A stretch of 64,000 nucleotides of DNA, taken from NCBI GenBank assembly GCA_022496805.1, contig CM040085.1:28611811-28675810 (forward strand), read 5' to 3'. A model generated the notes under the pieces. It saw nothing but the letters and a program-made list of their open reading frames with translations, was not told where the DNA came from and searched no databases. Positions 45,733 through 56,332 of this stretch are shown piece by piece (position 1 is the first letter of the stretch; every line of letters begins with the position of its first letter). Position numbers and translations under genes: made by a program. Source of the DNA: Pohlia nutans. Taxonomy: Eukaryota; Streptophyta; Bryopsida; Bryales; Mniaceae.

Positions 45733-46386
45733 TCACTTCAAGGCATCCACTTTGACGGTAACAATACTTGAGCTGGGATCAGCAACTAGAGGAATAGTCA
45801 CGGCCGGGGCCCCGGGTGTTCTTCTCGGAACGGAGTTTCCGAACCCTTGTCGAATCTTGGTGGAGAACGAGCAACAGAAGCTGAGCACGGTGGCGAGCAG
45901 CACGGGCAACGTCTTGAGAATGGTGTCCGGGAGGTAGGGGTAGAAGCAGGTGCTCACGGGATCCGTGAACATGGTCAAGGTGAGGAAGGCGATCGCCGAC
46001 AGAGCGGCATTGATGTAATCCGACGCGAGAGGCTTGAACATTGGCCCCTGAATGTAACACTTGATAATCTTGTCAGTGGACTCGCATCCAGGTTCCGGCG
46101 TGACCTGCGCAGCAGCAAGGTCGGCCTCGTAGCCGGGAACCCACAGACCATTGTACGTGATGAATCCGTTGTACACTTTGCCGTCCGGCGCCGTGTAGCT
46201 GTCCGTGAAGCTGGTGGCCACGCATCCCGCGACGAGAAACGCCAGCGTGACGGCCGTGAGGATCTGTTCCGTGACGCCGCATTGGCCGTTGTTGGTGGCC
46301 AGCGGCGCCAGCACTTGGAACGTCAGAAATGTGCCTGTCGGTAGCAGGTACGCGAGCTTGGTGGCTGTGTCCGCATGCGTCGACAT
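45733..46386 (-). CDS. DMP-family membrane protein (DUF679), intronless
   Basis: 217 residues from the ATG at 46386 (MSTHADTATKLAYLLPTGTF). The hallmark N-terminal block LLPTGTFLTFQVLAPLATNNGQC is split here as TGTFLTFQVLAPL and TNNGQC. Later come FTDSYTAPDGKVYNGFIT, a cysteine-bearing insert, and CFYPYLPDTILKTLP near residues 150-165. Four hydrophobic segments (about 18-36, 49-67, 124-142, 155-176) fit the DUF679 family, which sits in endomembranes or plasma membrane; angiosperm DMP8/DMP9 act in gamete fusion and others in senescence. The open frame extends 15 codons upstream without an ATG, so the start is clear. Confidence 0.92.
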   Translation of the reverse strand: MSTHADTATKLAYLLPTGTFLTFQVLAPLATNNGQCGVTEQILTAVTLAFLVAGCVATSFTDSYTAPDGKVYNGFITYNGLWVPGYEADLAAAQVTPEPGCESTDKIIKCYIQGPMFKPLASDYINAALSAIAFLTLTMFTDPVSTCFYPYLPDTILKTLPVLLATVLSFCCSFSTKIRQGFGNSVPRRTPGAPAVTIPLVADPSSSIVTVKVDALK

Positions 46387-46552
46387 CGCTCTACCGATCG
46401 AAATCGACCAAACTTTCTTCAATGGTTCCAATCTAACGAGGTCAAATTTTCAAGTACGTCTACGCCTCGAACTGACAGATGAAGCTTTACCGAAACCCTG
46501 CAAACAATGAAATCTATCGACTTGCAAACAAATATAACGATGCTCTTTCGAT

Positions 46553-46860
46553 CTACTCTTGGAAGCTATTGAACGTCAGATATGTGCCTGTCAGTAGCAG
46601 GTACGAGAGCTTGGTGGTTGTATTCACATGCGCCGACACCGCTCTACTGATCGAAAACCACTCGGATCGATCAAACTTTCTTGAATGGTTCCAATCCAAC
46701 GAGGTCAAATTTTCAAGTATGTCTACGCCTACAGGTTTGTTTCTCGAACTGACAGCCCAAAACCCTAGCTGCAAACAATGAAACCGATCGACTAGCAAAC
46801 AAAATATAACGATGCTCTTGCTTTCGATCTACTCTTGGAAGCTATTGAATTCCCGTCCGG
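46553..46860 (-). pseudogene. Truncated tandem duplicate of the DMP-1 5' end
   Basis: This repeats the sequence from the DMP-1 5' region through the first codons: the minus strand reads AVSAHVNTTTKLSYLLLTGTYLTF against AMSTHADTATKLAYLLPTGTFLTF. The start codon is changed to GTG, and homology stops after LTF, where it joins a second copy of the upstream GAAGCTATTGAA word. It lies directly upstream of DMP-1, so it occupies that gene's promoter side. Confidence 0.75.
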
Positions 46861-48929
46861 ACCTTAGCCAACAATATAGCTCTGATTTGTTTAGTTTTTC
46901 AACTCCTTATATCCATGTGCACGGCTCCTGTTGCGCACCACCTTGATGGTGCCTGCATGCGAGGACCCAACTGTGGTGCAGGCATAGCGGCAGAATATTC
47001 ATAACGCAAGGTACAGTACTGTATGGATATATTCATGGCTTGCAAGTTGCAACTGCTGGTTCGAAGAACCGGCGTACAGTGAACAGACAAGCATTTAAGG
47101 TTTCTGAAGGAAGTCAGGTCTGATTAAGCAAACGTGATGATGGTGAAAGCCACCGACAGCACAGACTTTGGGATGCGTGATTCGAGAGTGTGCTGTGTTG
47201 GAGTCGATGTGGCTGCGTGGTCCGGACTTTCCAGTGAAGATTTGGTGTCATCGTTCCGGCATTTCTGGAATCTGGGTTTTGGATATCATCTCTGTATCAA
47301 TGGAATATGCAAACCTTTCCATATATATGATCTACAAATGTGTGATACAATTCAACCATGTGTTGTGCATTTTACATTGTTGTCGTACATTTTAGGATGC
47401 TTATTGAACAATGGGAAGAAAAGAGAGAAGAACGATTCTCGTTTCGGCACACTCCAATTGTGAAAAACAATGTGCAGATTCTACGATGTCATGTACCCTA
47501 TGTCACGGTTTCGACGTAAACAGATTGATTAGTTTTTGTCCAATGGTTCCGCGTGTCACCTTGTGACTGGTGTGGGGTGACGTGGATCTTTCAAAATCTG
47601 ACGTGAAAATTTAATTTCAACACCAGGTTGTCTGAATCTGACCCTCACGTACGGTTTTGCGTATTTGACCCGCAATGCACCTTCTACAACAACGTAACGT
47701 TCTTTTGAGGCCCACTGCTGCACCTCCAAATCTCAAGCATCTATCATGGGATCAGAGGAATAATAGAGAATTTTCTCTAATTTCACCTGGTCCAAGCAAC
47801 GAGGATCGGAGAGTTGAACTATTTTGTTAGTACTTTTCAATGTAGTAGCATTGTAGAGAAAGGGTGTGGTCCAACAAGGACTGAAGAACTAGTCTATGAA
47901 GAAGAACTTCAATCTCTTCTTGAGTGCAAAAGTGAGTGACAATAGTAAAAACATGACTATATGTTGTTTTGGTCACAAATTAATGTCATTATAAGATTGT
48001 AATAATTTGGAATTGAGCTTCTTTTACTAGCAAAAAATAGTCAAATTGCGAAATCTTACTTTTAAATGCAAAATTAGGTTTAAATTTCATTTTCTTACAG
48101 CCCAAATTTTCAGTCATTTAACCACCTTTCATCTAGTTTTGACTACATAATGATATTATTTGTTGCTACTTCAATTATTGACTACTCTAAAATTTATAAT
48201 AAAAAATCTTAATAAAATTGACGTACTCTAACCAACTAAAATAAAAATTTGTACACAATTATGCTTGAAGCATTATCACACTTATATGAAGGCATAAAGA
48301 CCAATGTGCTTATATTATACTATCCTTTACAAGGGCATTAGAATTTCAATACCATCATTCTTACTATATACTAAAGTGAATAGTTGCTTAGACTATCATT
48401 TACTTGACAAAAATAACAAATATAAACCAAAGTAAGAAAATGTGCAAAAAATTAACAATAGGTGAATTTTTTTACAATTCGGAGTATATTTTTAAGATTA
48501 ATTTTCATCATTTTTATAATTATTGCATTTAAGTGGTTCTTTTTTCTTAATTGTTTTTCATATTCAATATTTACATTAGTATTTGTTACAATTGTGAAGA
48601 GGCTTATTAAAATACTCCAATCTTGTACAAACTCATTTCACCACTTTTTGACATCTAATTGTAAACAAAGTTATTATTTCAAATTACATTGCAGTTTCTC
48701 TTTTCATTTGAAATATAGGACTTGAAAAAATACTTCATTGCATACAATTTTCATTAATCCCTAATGGACTAAGGTTTTAAATGAGAGTTTACTTCTAAAG
48801 TTCTAAAGTAGCCTCATTAGCCACTCAAAATATGACCACAAATTTTTTTATGTGGTCCTAAATCGGAGTAAAAAGAAAAAGTATAGGATTCATATTTCAC
48901 TAAATATTGAACATTATTAATTTTTTTAT
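46861..48929. other. Gene-free stretch
   Basis: No recognised gene. One ORF (plus 47134-47463, 109 codons) has no domain and mixed composition; I do not call it. The 47900-48800 part is strongly AT-rich. Confidence 0.45.
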
Positions 48930-49175
48930 CATTACAAGTGTAATAGTGTCATTACATGTGTAATAGGACCAAATTGTTTACTATTACATGTGTAACAATG
49001 TCATTGCATGTGTAATAGTACCAAATTGTTTATTATTTCATGTGTAACAGTGTCATTTCATGTGTAAAATGTGTAATTGTTTACCATCACAAGTGTAATA
49101 GTGTCATTATATGTGTAATAGTACCAAATCGTTCATCATCACATGTGTAATAGTGCCATTATATGTGTAATAGTC
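48930..49175. repeat. Five-copy tandem repeat, period about 52-53 bp
   Basis: The unit contains ATTACATGTGTAATAGTGTC and ACCAAATTGTTTA. Starts are near 48930, 48982, 49034, 49087 and 49140. Each unit includes the near-palindrome TTACATGTGTAA. It is non-coding. Confidence 0.75.
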
Positions 49176-49229
49176 AACGCAAGATTAATGTAGTGTACAG
49201 TAAAGTAAATAGTGTCCGGGTTTAGAAAT

Positions 49230-49348
49230 CACTAGCAGAAAAGGTGGCAGTACCAAGGGAGATGCCCAGGCAAGTAGTGTCCAATTCCACGTATGCATAG
49301 TGATTTTGCTTGGGCATCTCCCTAAGGAGCGCCACCTTTTCTACTACA
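49230..49348. mobile_element. Short hairpin with CACTAG-type end (MITE or miRNA-precursor-like)
   Basis: The arms AGCAGAAAAGGTGGC and GCCACCTTTTCTACT continue inward to AGGGAGATGCCCAGGCAA and TTGCTTGGGCATCTCCCT. Together they give about 40 nt per arm with few mismatches and a loop of about 30 nt. The left end CACTAGCAGAAAA resembles grass CACTA-MITE termini, but the right end lacks the matching CTAGTG and I see no duplication. It could alternatively be a small-RNA hairpin locus. Confidence 0.55.
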
Positions 49349-50777
49349 CTAAACAATATATTTAGTGTGAGATACACTAATTTACATAAACATGTTGTAA
49401 GTTTTTACTGTTGACCAATTTTTTTACCCTCTATATTGGTCAAGATGGGGATCTTTCAATAGTATTGGAATCAATGTCTTTGGTAAATTTTTTTGTCGAG
49501 AGTAAAAATCTATAACATTTTCAAATCTTATAATTATCTCACACTAAATATACTATTTAGTGTAGTGAATACACTAAATACGCCATCAGTGTCCTGAAGC
49601 TCGCCTCTGGTCGCCCTGGCCGGGGTCTGTGTAACTTATTGTTCACTTAAACTTAGCAATCAATCCTTGATTTGTGTTAAAGAAAAAAAAGAAACGTGTC
49701 ACATTCACAATTTCACATCTTTTGATCATCGGAAGCCGGAACTCTTCCTGTGGGTGCCTTCCGTTGACTCTGAGATCCAGCCACCTCGTACAGGTAGATC
49801 TGCAGTTTTAGTCCAACTTTAGATAAGACCTTTCAACCTCCGCACTGTCGGAAAGCACGTGTTTTTCTTCTGTGACCATTTGGTGGAACATTTCCTGGGC
49901 CACTCACATCGATCGTACCTTCATAATCCGTGAAATCAGAGCAACCAAGAGCAGCCGACTGAGCAGGTTTACAGACACAATACAATTGCTTGGAGCTAGC
50001 AAGCAATTAACCAAGAGCTTTTTTCCTTGAATGGTGGGGACAGACGTGATGATCACCAATTGCATGCACAGAAATGAACGGAGAGTCAATGTGGCGTTCC
50101 TGCACGCGGGAATGATCCTTTGTGCAGACGTGTATAACAGGGTTTTTTTTTGCACTGTAGCGTACACCATGCGGGCAATGGAGGGTGGTCCCTCCAAATT
50201 TATACTAGCCACTGTGATTGAGCCATGACACTATCGACTTGCTGTAAGAATCGAGAATAGAAACCCCGGTGTATAATATCGAACTTACAAATGTCTGTAT
50301 CCTACGAATGATACCTACCTGAGTTGTAGCCACTCAATGATACCGCTAAGTACTCAGGTATACCGCATAATTAAACTGTCTAAAAGTAAAACTAGTACCA
50401 AGTTATGCTTTCTTTCAAATCCTCAGCCTTTGCAGGCCAAAGGCTGAAGCTCTAGATCGAAGCTCTCTGTCTCATGTACTTCAGAAGATCATTGTAATCT
50501 GTTTGTGAAGCGTACTTTCCACGTTTGGTTTCGTAGAGAATTCAAATGATTGTATTGGTCCTAGTGCGTATTAGAAGAACCCGGATGTTCGTATAATTTT
50601 CAGACAACGACGATGAGATTATAGCTTCGATCATTGATGCACCTCCTGAAATGTCCCATATTGGTACATGTACTCCGTAGAACATACACTGTGTGACTGT
50701 CGCCTGAGCAATTCTGAAGATCTAGAATGACGTCGATTGATTCAAGTTGTAAGTAGATTTTCGATCTTTCAGAACAG
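49349..50777. other. Intergenic stretch upstream of DMP-2
   Basis: TTTAGTGTGA/TACACTAAA words repeat at 49362-49580. ORFs on both strands at 49904-50228 overlap and have no domain. The right half is less AT-rich and leads into the DMP-2 5' region. Confidence 0.4.
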
Positions 50778-50970
50778 AACAAGCAGAATCAGCCAAACCA
50801 ATAGTCGAGGTGATTGAGAGAAAGAGTAGATCTGAATTCAGATGTAGATTGGATCGATCGATCGATCTCCTTGGTTGGTTCAGAGTACAAGCAGAATCAG
50901 CCAAATTAATGGTCGAGAGAATGAGTAGACCTGCAATCTAGATTGGATCGATCAATCGATCGATTGATTG
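50778..50970. repeat. Two-copy direct repeat in the DMP-2 5' region
   Basis: CAAGCAGAATCAGCCAAA, then GTCGAG, GAGTAGA and GATTGGATCGATC, occur twice, near 50780 and 50888. The second copy ends just before the DMP-2 start codon. It includes GATC/ATCG runs. Confidence 0.65.
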
Positions 50971-50988
50971 TTGGTTGTGATAGACGTG

Positions 50989-52394
50989 ATGAGCGCAACG
51001 AAAGTGACGACGGACGTTCTAACGCAGCTGTCCAACGTGCTCCCCACGGGCACGTTCCTGGTGTTCCAAATCCTGGCGCCCCTGTCCACCAACAATGGCA
51101 AGTGCGGCCACGCGGAAATCATCCTCACGTCCTTCACGCTCATCCTGTTGTGCCTGCTGTGCTGCGCATCCTGCTTCTCCGACAGCTACAAGGCCGAGAA
51201 CGGAGTCGTGTACTACGGATTCGTCACCCGCCAGGGCCTCTGGAACCCCAACTTTCGGCACGCAGTGATCGCCGGCTGCTCGGGGTGCTACTACACAGGT
51301 AACTCCTAGAACAAGCTTTTAACTAAAAGCCTATTGGGTTCAGTTCGGTTTTGAAATCTGGGCGATAGGGATTTTGATAGAAAGTAATTGGGTGTCATGC
51401 ACAGGGAGATAAATATAAGATTCCCATATGGGAAACGCGAACAAATTTCCCACAATTGTAACTTTCCCCGATCAAAAATACACTAAAATCATCCCAAGAA
51501 AGTTACAATTGTGGGAATTTTGTCCCACTTCCCATATGAAATCCCATGTGGGAATGTCTTTTTTTCTCCCTATGATGCATACTTATGATGGGTTGTAGTG
51601 TTGATCCTAACTTGGTCAATCTAGAAGCTTCATGGCTCGTGTAGGAAGAAAGATGTTTTTATTGGGAGTGAAGTACACTCCCCATCACTCACTTCAAGCA
51701 TCTCTCTAATCATTGAACAGTCATTGCTCTTAATACATCACCCTCTTAAATCATCAACACATGGGGTGCACTCCCCATCCAATGAAATTTGTTGCCTCTG
51801 ACCATAGGGAAGAGGCATTGCAGGGACACTCATTTTTTGGGGCTAAATACCGCTGTAGCAAATATATTTTGTTCATGATTCCACTTAAATGCATTCTCGT
51901 TCATCACCGGTTCTATTTTGGTCAGAGCTCCTCGTAGCGTAGCTGCTTGTTTTACCTCCATCTCCCTCCAAGCTCCTCTCAAACTTTAGGACACTCCCCA
52001 ACGTACATGTGCTCCATCAATACCATTTAATCTTCCCCATTCCATTCTCCCTATGAATTTGATGTTATCCAGTGAATTCAGAAGTCACCGAATAAATCTA
52101 CTTTTAGTTAAAACCTGGGTATGTTTGATTGGTGATGGATCAGGCGGTGGGGTGAAATATGAGCTAGAGTTGGACGACTTCGTGAACGCCGGGCTCTCCG
52201 TGGTGGCATTGGCCACGCTCTCCTTGTTGACGGAGCCGGTGACGACGTGCTTCTATCCCCACGTTCCGGACTCCGTGCTGAAAACGGTCCCCATTCTGGT
52301 GGGACTCGTGGTGGCCGCCGTGTGCGCCTTCGGCATCACGCAGCGGAACGGAATCGGCTTCGTCACGGCGCCTCCAAGATCTCACGACGCTTGA
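50989..52394 (+). CDS. DMP-family membrane protein (DUF679), two exons
   Basis: Coding exons are 50989-51298 and 52144-52394, with a phase-1 intron (GT 51299, AG 52143), giving 186 residues. It begins MSATKVTTDVLTQLSNVLPT and carries TGTFLVFQILAPLSTNNGKC, CFSDSYKAENGVVYYGFVT and CFYPHVPDSVLKTVP, then RNGIGF near the end. Four hydrophobic segments fit the family. Protein similarity to the intronless DMP at 45733-46386 is clear but not recent. The first exon's frame stops shortly after the splice site (NS then stop), which supports the intron. The intron holds a MITE (51401-51574). Confidence 0.9.
51401..51574. mobile_element. Fold-back MITE inside the DMP-2 intron
   Basis: Inverted arms: AGGGAGA ... 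TTCCCATATGGGAA, AAATTTCCCACAATTGTAAC on the left against GTTACAATTGTGGGAATTTT, CCCATATGAAATCCCATG and TCTCCCTATG on the right. A close relative lies at 53671-53846. It is non-coding. Confidence 0.75.
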
Positions 52395-52738
52395 TCAAGC
52401 GTTCGTCGCAGCAAAAGTTGTCTGCAAATTCACATGATGGTTGGCTGCTCCCCTTGAATCCTCCTAGTTGTTGCTGCTAGTGGCAAGGTTTTACTACGAG
52501 AGGGTTTTTGGCTGGAAGATAAGGGAAATGAGGAGCTTGAATGGCTGCTTGACTATATGCCCTTCTCCATTCTAAGATTTGGTGTCAAAAGTTATTATCT
52601 CCACGCCTTTGAACCGCTATAATCACCCTCTATACAGTGCGTGAACCAATCACAATCACTGTACATGGGTAATCATTATTATTCATTAATTTAGGATACT
52701 GAGCCCTTCCTTGAATTAGCTATAGAGGGAATGTAGAA

Positions 52739-52990
52739 CACTACAAGATTTGAAGGACTTAAACGGGGCTAACTCTTCATGCGTTAACTCCCCTTTTAGC
52801 CCCCCATAGCACTGGGTTTCTTAACTCAGGAACTTTTTTATGAAGACATTAGCCCCCAAAAACGATCCAGTTGCCCCGGCTATAGTACATTAGCCCCGGT
52901 TAAAGTTTGAAGGATTAGCCTCCATTACTGGGGGATGAGCCCCCATTGGCCCGTTAGCCCCGAGGGCTAACACTCCGAAATCTTCCTGTG
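52739..52990. mobile_element. Miniature CACTA element (252 bp)
   Basis: It starts CACTACAAGATTT and ends AAATCTTCCTGTG (reverse complement CACAGGAAGATTT). The target duplication is GAA (52736-52738 and 52991-52993). The interior is unusually GC-rich and built from GGGGCTAA/TTAGCCCC words in both orientations, which look like dense subterminal repeats. No coding. Confidence 0.82.
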
Positions 52991-53083
52991 GAAGCATCAC
53001 TATATCTTGCTCATATTGTGTATCACTCTCACTAGCCCTGAATTTTCAGCATTTAATGCAAGCGTATTTCATTTAGTTTTCAG

Positions 53084-53370
53084 ATTCAAGGGCTCATGTA
53101 CGCGTAGGTTCTGCATGCTCTTATAGAGGCGGTTTTGCTACAACTCTACAAGTGGAGGTTGATGACAAAGGAGCTTTTGATGACAACAGTGGTTCTTGGT
53201 TGCTTGAAGAGAAAGAAGATATGGGAGGTAGTCGGTGTGTCCTTCAAACACAGTGGCTGCAGTGGAGCACAAGAAAACAAAAGTGGGCAACTTCTTTTAC
53301 TGCAGCACTCTTGGCATTGAGGCATTCTACCTCGCCTCCCGATGTGATTCGTGCATATTTAGATCATTGA
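53084..53370 (+). CDS. Unrecognised open segment, possible terminal exon
   Basis: After a good acceptor (TTTAGTTTTCAG) one frame is open to a TGA at 53368-53370. It reads SRAHVRVGSACSYRGGFATT, then VEVDDKGAFDDNSGSW and a Trp/Lys-rich region. The composition is protein-like and not repeat-like. No matching upstream exon was found and I do not recognise the family. It could be the last exon of a gene fragment moved by an element. Confidence 0.35.
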
Positions 53371-53670
53371 TTTCATGAGTGTTGTGTTGTCTCGATGGGA
53401 AGCTTTTCCTGTCCATACTCTAGTATTCCATGAGAAGACAATACGTTCCAAGCGTTGCGTTGTGTGAAGTGGGCCTGAAACGTTTCTTTGAATATTATGA
53501 ACTACATAACCAACTAGTTGCAAGAGCAGTTAATAGGTTGTAACATAATGTCAAGTTCAAGTATCAATGTACAGTTTCCAAATTTGTATTTTTTTCTTTT
53601 TCTTTTTTTATTGAAGAGCTTTCACATAGGAGATAAACAAGAGAAGAGTGACATGTTCTAATCTTGACAC

Positions 53671-53846
53671 ACACAAGGAGATAAAAACAATATTCCCATA
53701 TGAGAAACATGGACAAATTTCCCACAATTGTAACTTTCCCAGATCAAAAATACACTACAATCATCCCAGGAAAGTTACAATTGTGGGAATTTGGTCCCAC
53801 TTCCCATATGAAATCCCATGTGGAAATGTCGTTACCTCTCCCTATG
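53671..53846. mobile_element. Fold-back MITE, second copy
   Basis: Collinear with 51401-51574, including TTCCCACAATTGTAACTTTC, the centre ATCAAAAATACACTA and the mirrored right arm ending CTCTCCCTATG. It lies downstream of DMP-2. Confidence 0.75.
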
Positions 53847-55437
53847 TGAGCTTCAAACTAGATCGCTCTAGTAAGACCTCACTTCCTGCACGTCTCATAG
53901 ATACATGCCAATCTTTTTGGATGTACTTGAGGAGAATATATGAGGAGTGAGGTCTATACTCTCTACTAGTAGTATAGATGTCCCATGACCAGCTAATGAG
54001 AGAGTGACACAATTGCCTTGAATTTGAGATTGTGAATTACATGTAACCTCTTTTAAGTACTTTCATGTTTTTGAAATTAAATAGAAAAAGGTTTGCATGT
54101 GGTGAAACAAGAGTTTGTGGGATGGCAAGAGGTTATGTAAAAAACCCCATAAATGTCTAGTCAACCAAATTTTTGATACATGAGAAATAATTAGAAAAGG
54201 TTACGTATAGTGGGAGGCCCCTATCCAAGGGACTCCCAACTTGGGTGTGCCCTGATGCGGAGAGGATGAAGTTCAACGAGGAAAGGGCATGCCCACTTTG
54301 GGAGTCACGCCTATGGAGAACCCCCCGATGTAATGACCACTTTGTTGGTATGGCTCATAGGAGATTCCTTGCTTGGGGGTGCACTCTTTTATGTGTGTGA
54401 GGAATCACTTGAGTGCACAAGACGGGGATTAATTTGAACACTACCGTACTATGTATACATACAAGAAGCATATTTAGAGTTGGAAATAGGGTTGTATATT
54501 TACATTATACATATATACATGAACAAATATAAGAATATTCTACAGTATACAAGGGGTATTTTTAAGGGGGTCATGAACGCACATGATTCCAAGGTTTTAA
54601 TAAAGAGTACACTCCAGAGATTCCTTGTGAGAAAGAGAATGCAAATATATTTTGTAAAGGGGGAAGTGTCTTCAATGTACCCTCAAGCTTTCCAACAGGA
54701 TGTTCGTTACAATTCTCAATATCATTCCAGTACAATACCCACCAACAAGTGTACGTTCATTCAACTTTTTAGAGAATTTCTAATAAAAATTACAAAATTA
54801 TAAGCTTTGAGCCTAATTTGGACAAGTTGTAGTGCACAAGATGAACCACACATACCATTGAGTTTTGATAATAAAAGTTTTTTTTAAATATATTTTTATT
54901 TGAAATTCAAACCTTAATTTTTTACACTTAATTCAAACAACTATGAATACAAATTTTGTTACTTATGGTTTATAAACTTTCAATGGAAAGATTGCAAATC
55001 CTTTGTAGAATCATGTGAAAAAAATCATAAGTTTTGGGGTCATATTTATTAAAATATCAAGGTTTGAAGTTTTCAGTTCAAAAATGTTCAATTTGAATAT
55101 AAATTTTGTATTTTTTTGATATCTGATCCAAAAATTGTCCAAAGACGTAATTTTTCACACTTCAAATGGTTTATTATATTTAAATATTAATATTAATATT
55201 TTATAAAATTAATTATTTGATTCAATTCTTTGAAAAGCTGAATGAACGTAAACTTATTGGTGGGTACTGTACATCTCCTTATTATGGGGAGTTTCTTGCT
55301 CAGAGCCACCTTCTTTGGCATCTCAGATTTGCGTGTTGTAGGTGTAATTTTTTTCAATGCCAAGATCAATGAAACTGAAACAAATGAAAGGATGTGATCT
55401 TTGCAGGCATGGCGATGCACAATTACATCCATACTTG
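53847..55437. other. Gene-free stretch
   Basis: No gene recognised. The 54480-54803 ORF is AT-rich with no domain. 55180-55205 is an ATTAATATT-type low-complexity run, and CCACCAACAAGT (54739) is mirrored near 55240-55265, a weak inverted repeat that might mark an old element. Confidence 0.45.
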
Positions 55438-55672
55438 TTAACCCCTAAAGGACCAAGGATTTATGGTTTTAAAATGAAAATTTCAATCAATCATATTCTG
55501 AAAATTATAATTTAGATTAGACAAAATTATATATCATTGGAATCAGTGAAGAACATTGCACATGTTGATCAAACAAAAAATAAATTTGAACAAAAAGAAG
55601 TCCATTTAGGACCTACTCAAAATTGCTAAAAAAACATAAGGTCTAATTTGAACTTGGTCTTTTAGGGGTTAA
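55438..55672 (+). mobile_element. Short TTAA-bounded element (235 bp)
   Basis: TTAACCCCTAAAGGACCAAG at the left is mirrored by CTTGGTCTTTTAGGGG-TTAA at the right (55669-55672), a near-perfect inverted repeat of about 20 bp. It shares its right TTAA with the next element. Confidence 0.78.
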
Positions 55673-55901
55673 CCCCTAAACGTCCCATGGGGATAGTATA
55701 TACAATGTCGTATGATTGGAATTTGCTACCAACAAGAAACTCTAAATTGGGATCTCAATAACTCACTCGAACCGCATTGATCTAAATTCCAACTTCTCTT
55801 TTGAACTCTAACTCATTAAAAGTGTGGATCCATTCCAAATACAACCAAAATACACCGTATTCTACTGGCCGCAAAGGCACATTCAGACGTTTAAGAGTTA
55901 A
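55669..55901 (+). mobile_element. Short TTAA-bounded element (233 bp), back to back with the previous
   Basis: TTAACCCCTAAACGTCCC on the left and CAGACGTTTAAGAG-TTAA on the right (55898-55901). The left TTAA is the right TTAA of the 235-bp element. Different interior, non-coding. Confidence 0.7.
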
Positions 55902-56332
55902 TATGGTAAGTGTGCAGAGTTTTGAAATTTATTTGTGTTTGGTGTAAGAATGACCGTGTTTTGCTTTGGTGGTTTTCGCACTCCTAGATGAAAAAAGACT
56001 TCAACATCCAATGCAACCGGACTGAGGTCGCACAGGGGTCTCATGCACAGATCCATGTGTGTTTCCTTTCTAGTCACGTTTTTCACTTATCTTCAAAATA
56101 CCGGTACAACATCTAGATCCATATTCGTGTGGTTAAAAAGCAGAGTTATATTGGATGGCTTGTGTCGAAGTCACTGTGATGTGGCACGACCATTTTGTGT
56201 GCGTGCACTATTGTGCGTTATATGATAAACTAGGTAGACCCATCTACCCACGTCAGCGCCCGACATAACAAAATCGTTCTGATGGCGGAATAGCTTTGGA
56301 GAGTGTGCGTAGGTGGACCACCCTACATTATA

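Noticed and set aside
47134..47463. 109-codon ORF between the DMP genes
   Set aside because: No domain, no splice or homology support and it overlaps other frames of similar length.
48930..49175. Regularly spaced repeats, considered as a CRISPR-like array
   Set aside because: The units are contiguous degenerate tandem copies of about 52 bp without unique spacers, in plant nuclear DNA with no cas genes.
49230..49348. Resemblance of the hairpin arm to miR399-type sequences
   Set aside because: Only a short GGAGAT...GCCC stretch is similar and the spacing differs; I claim no known miRNA.
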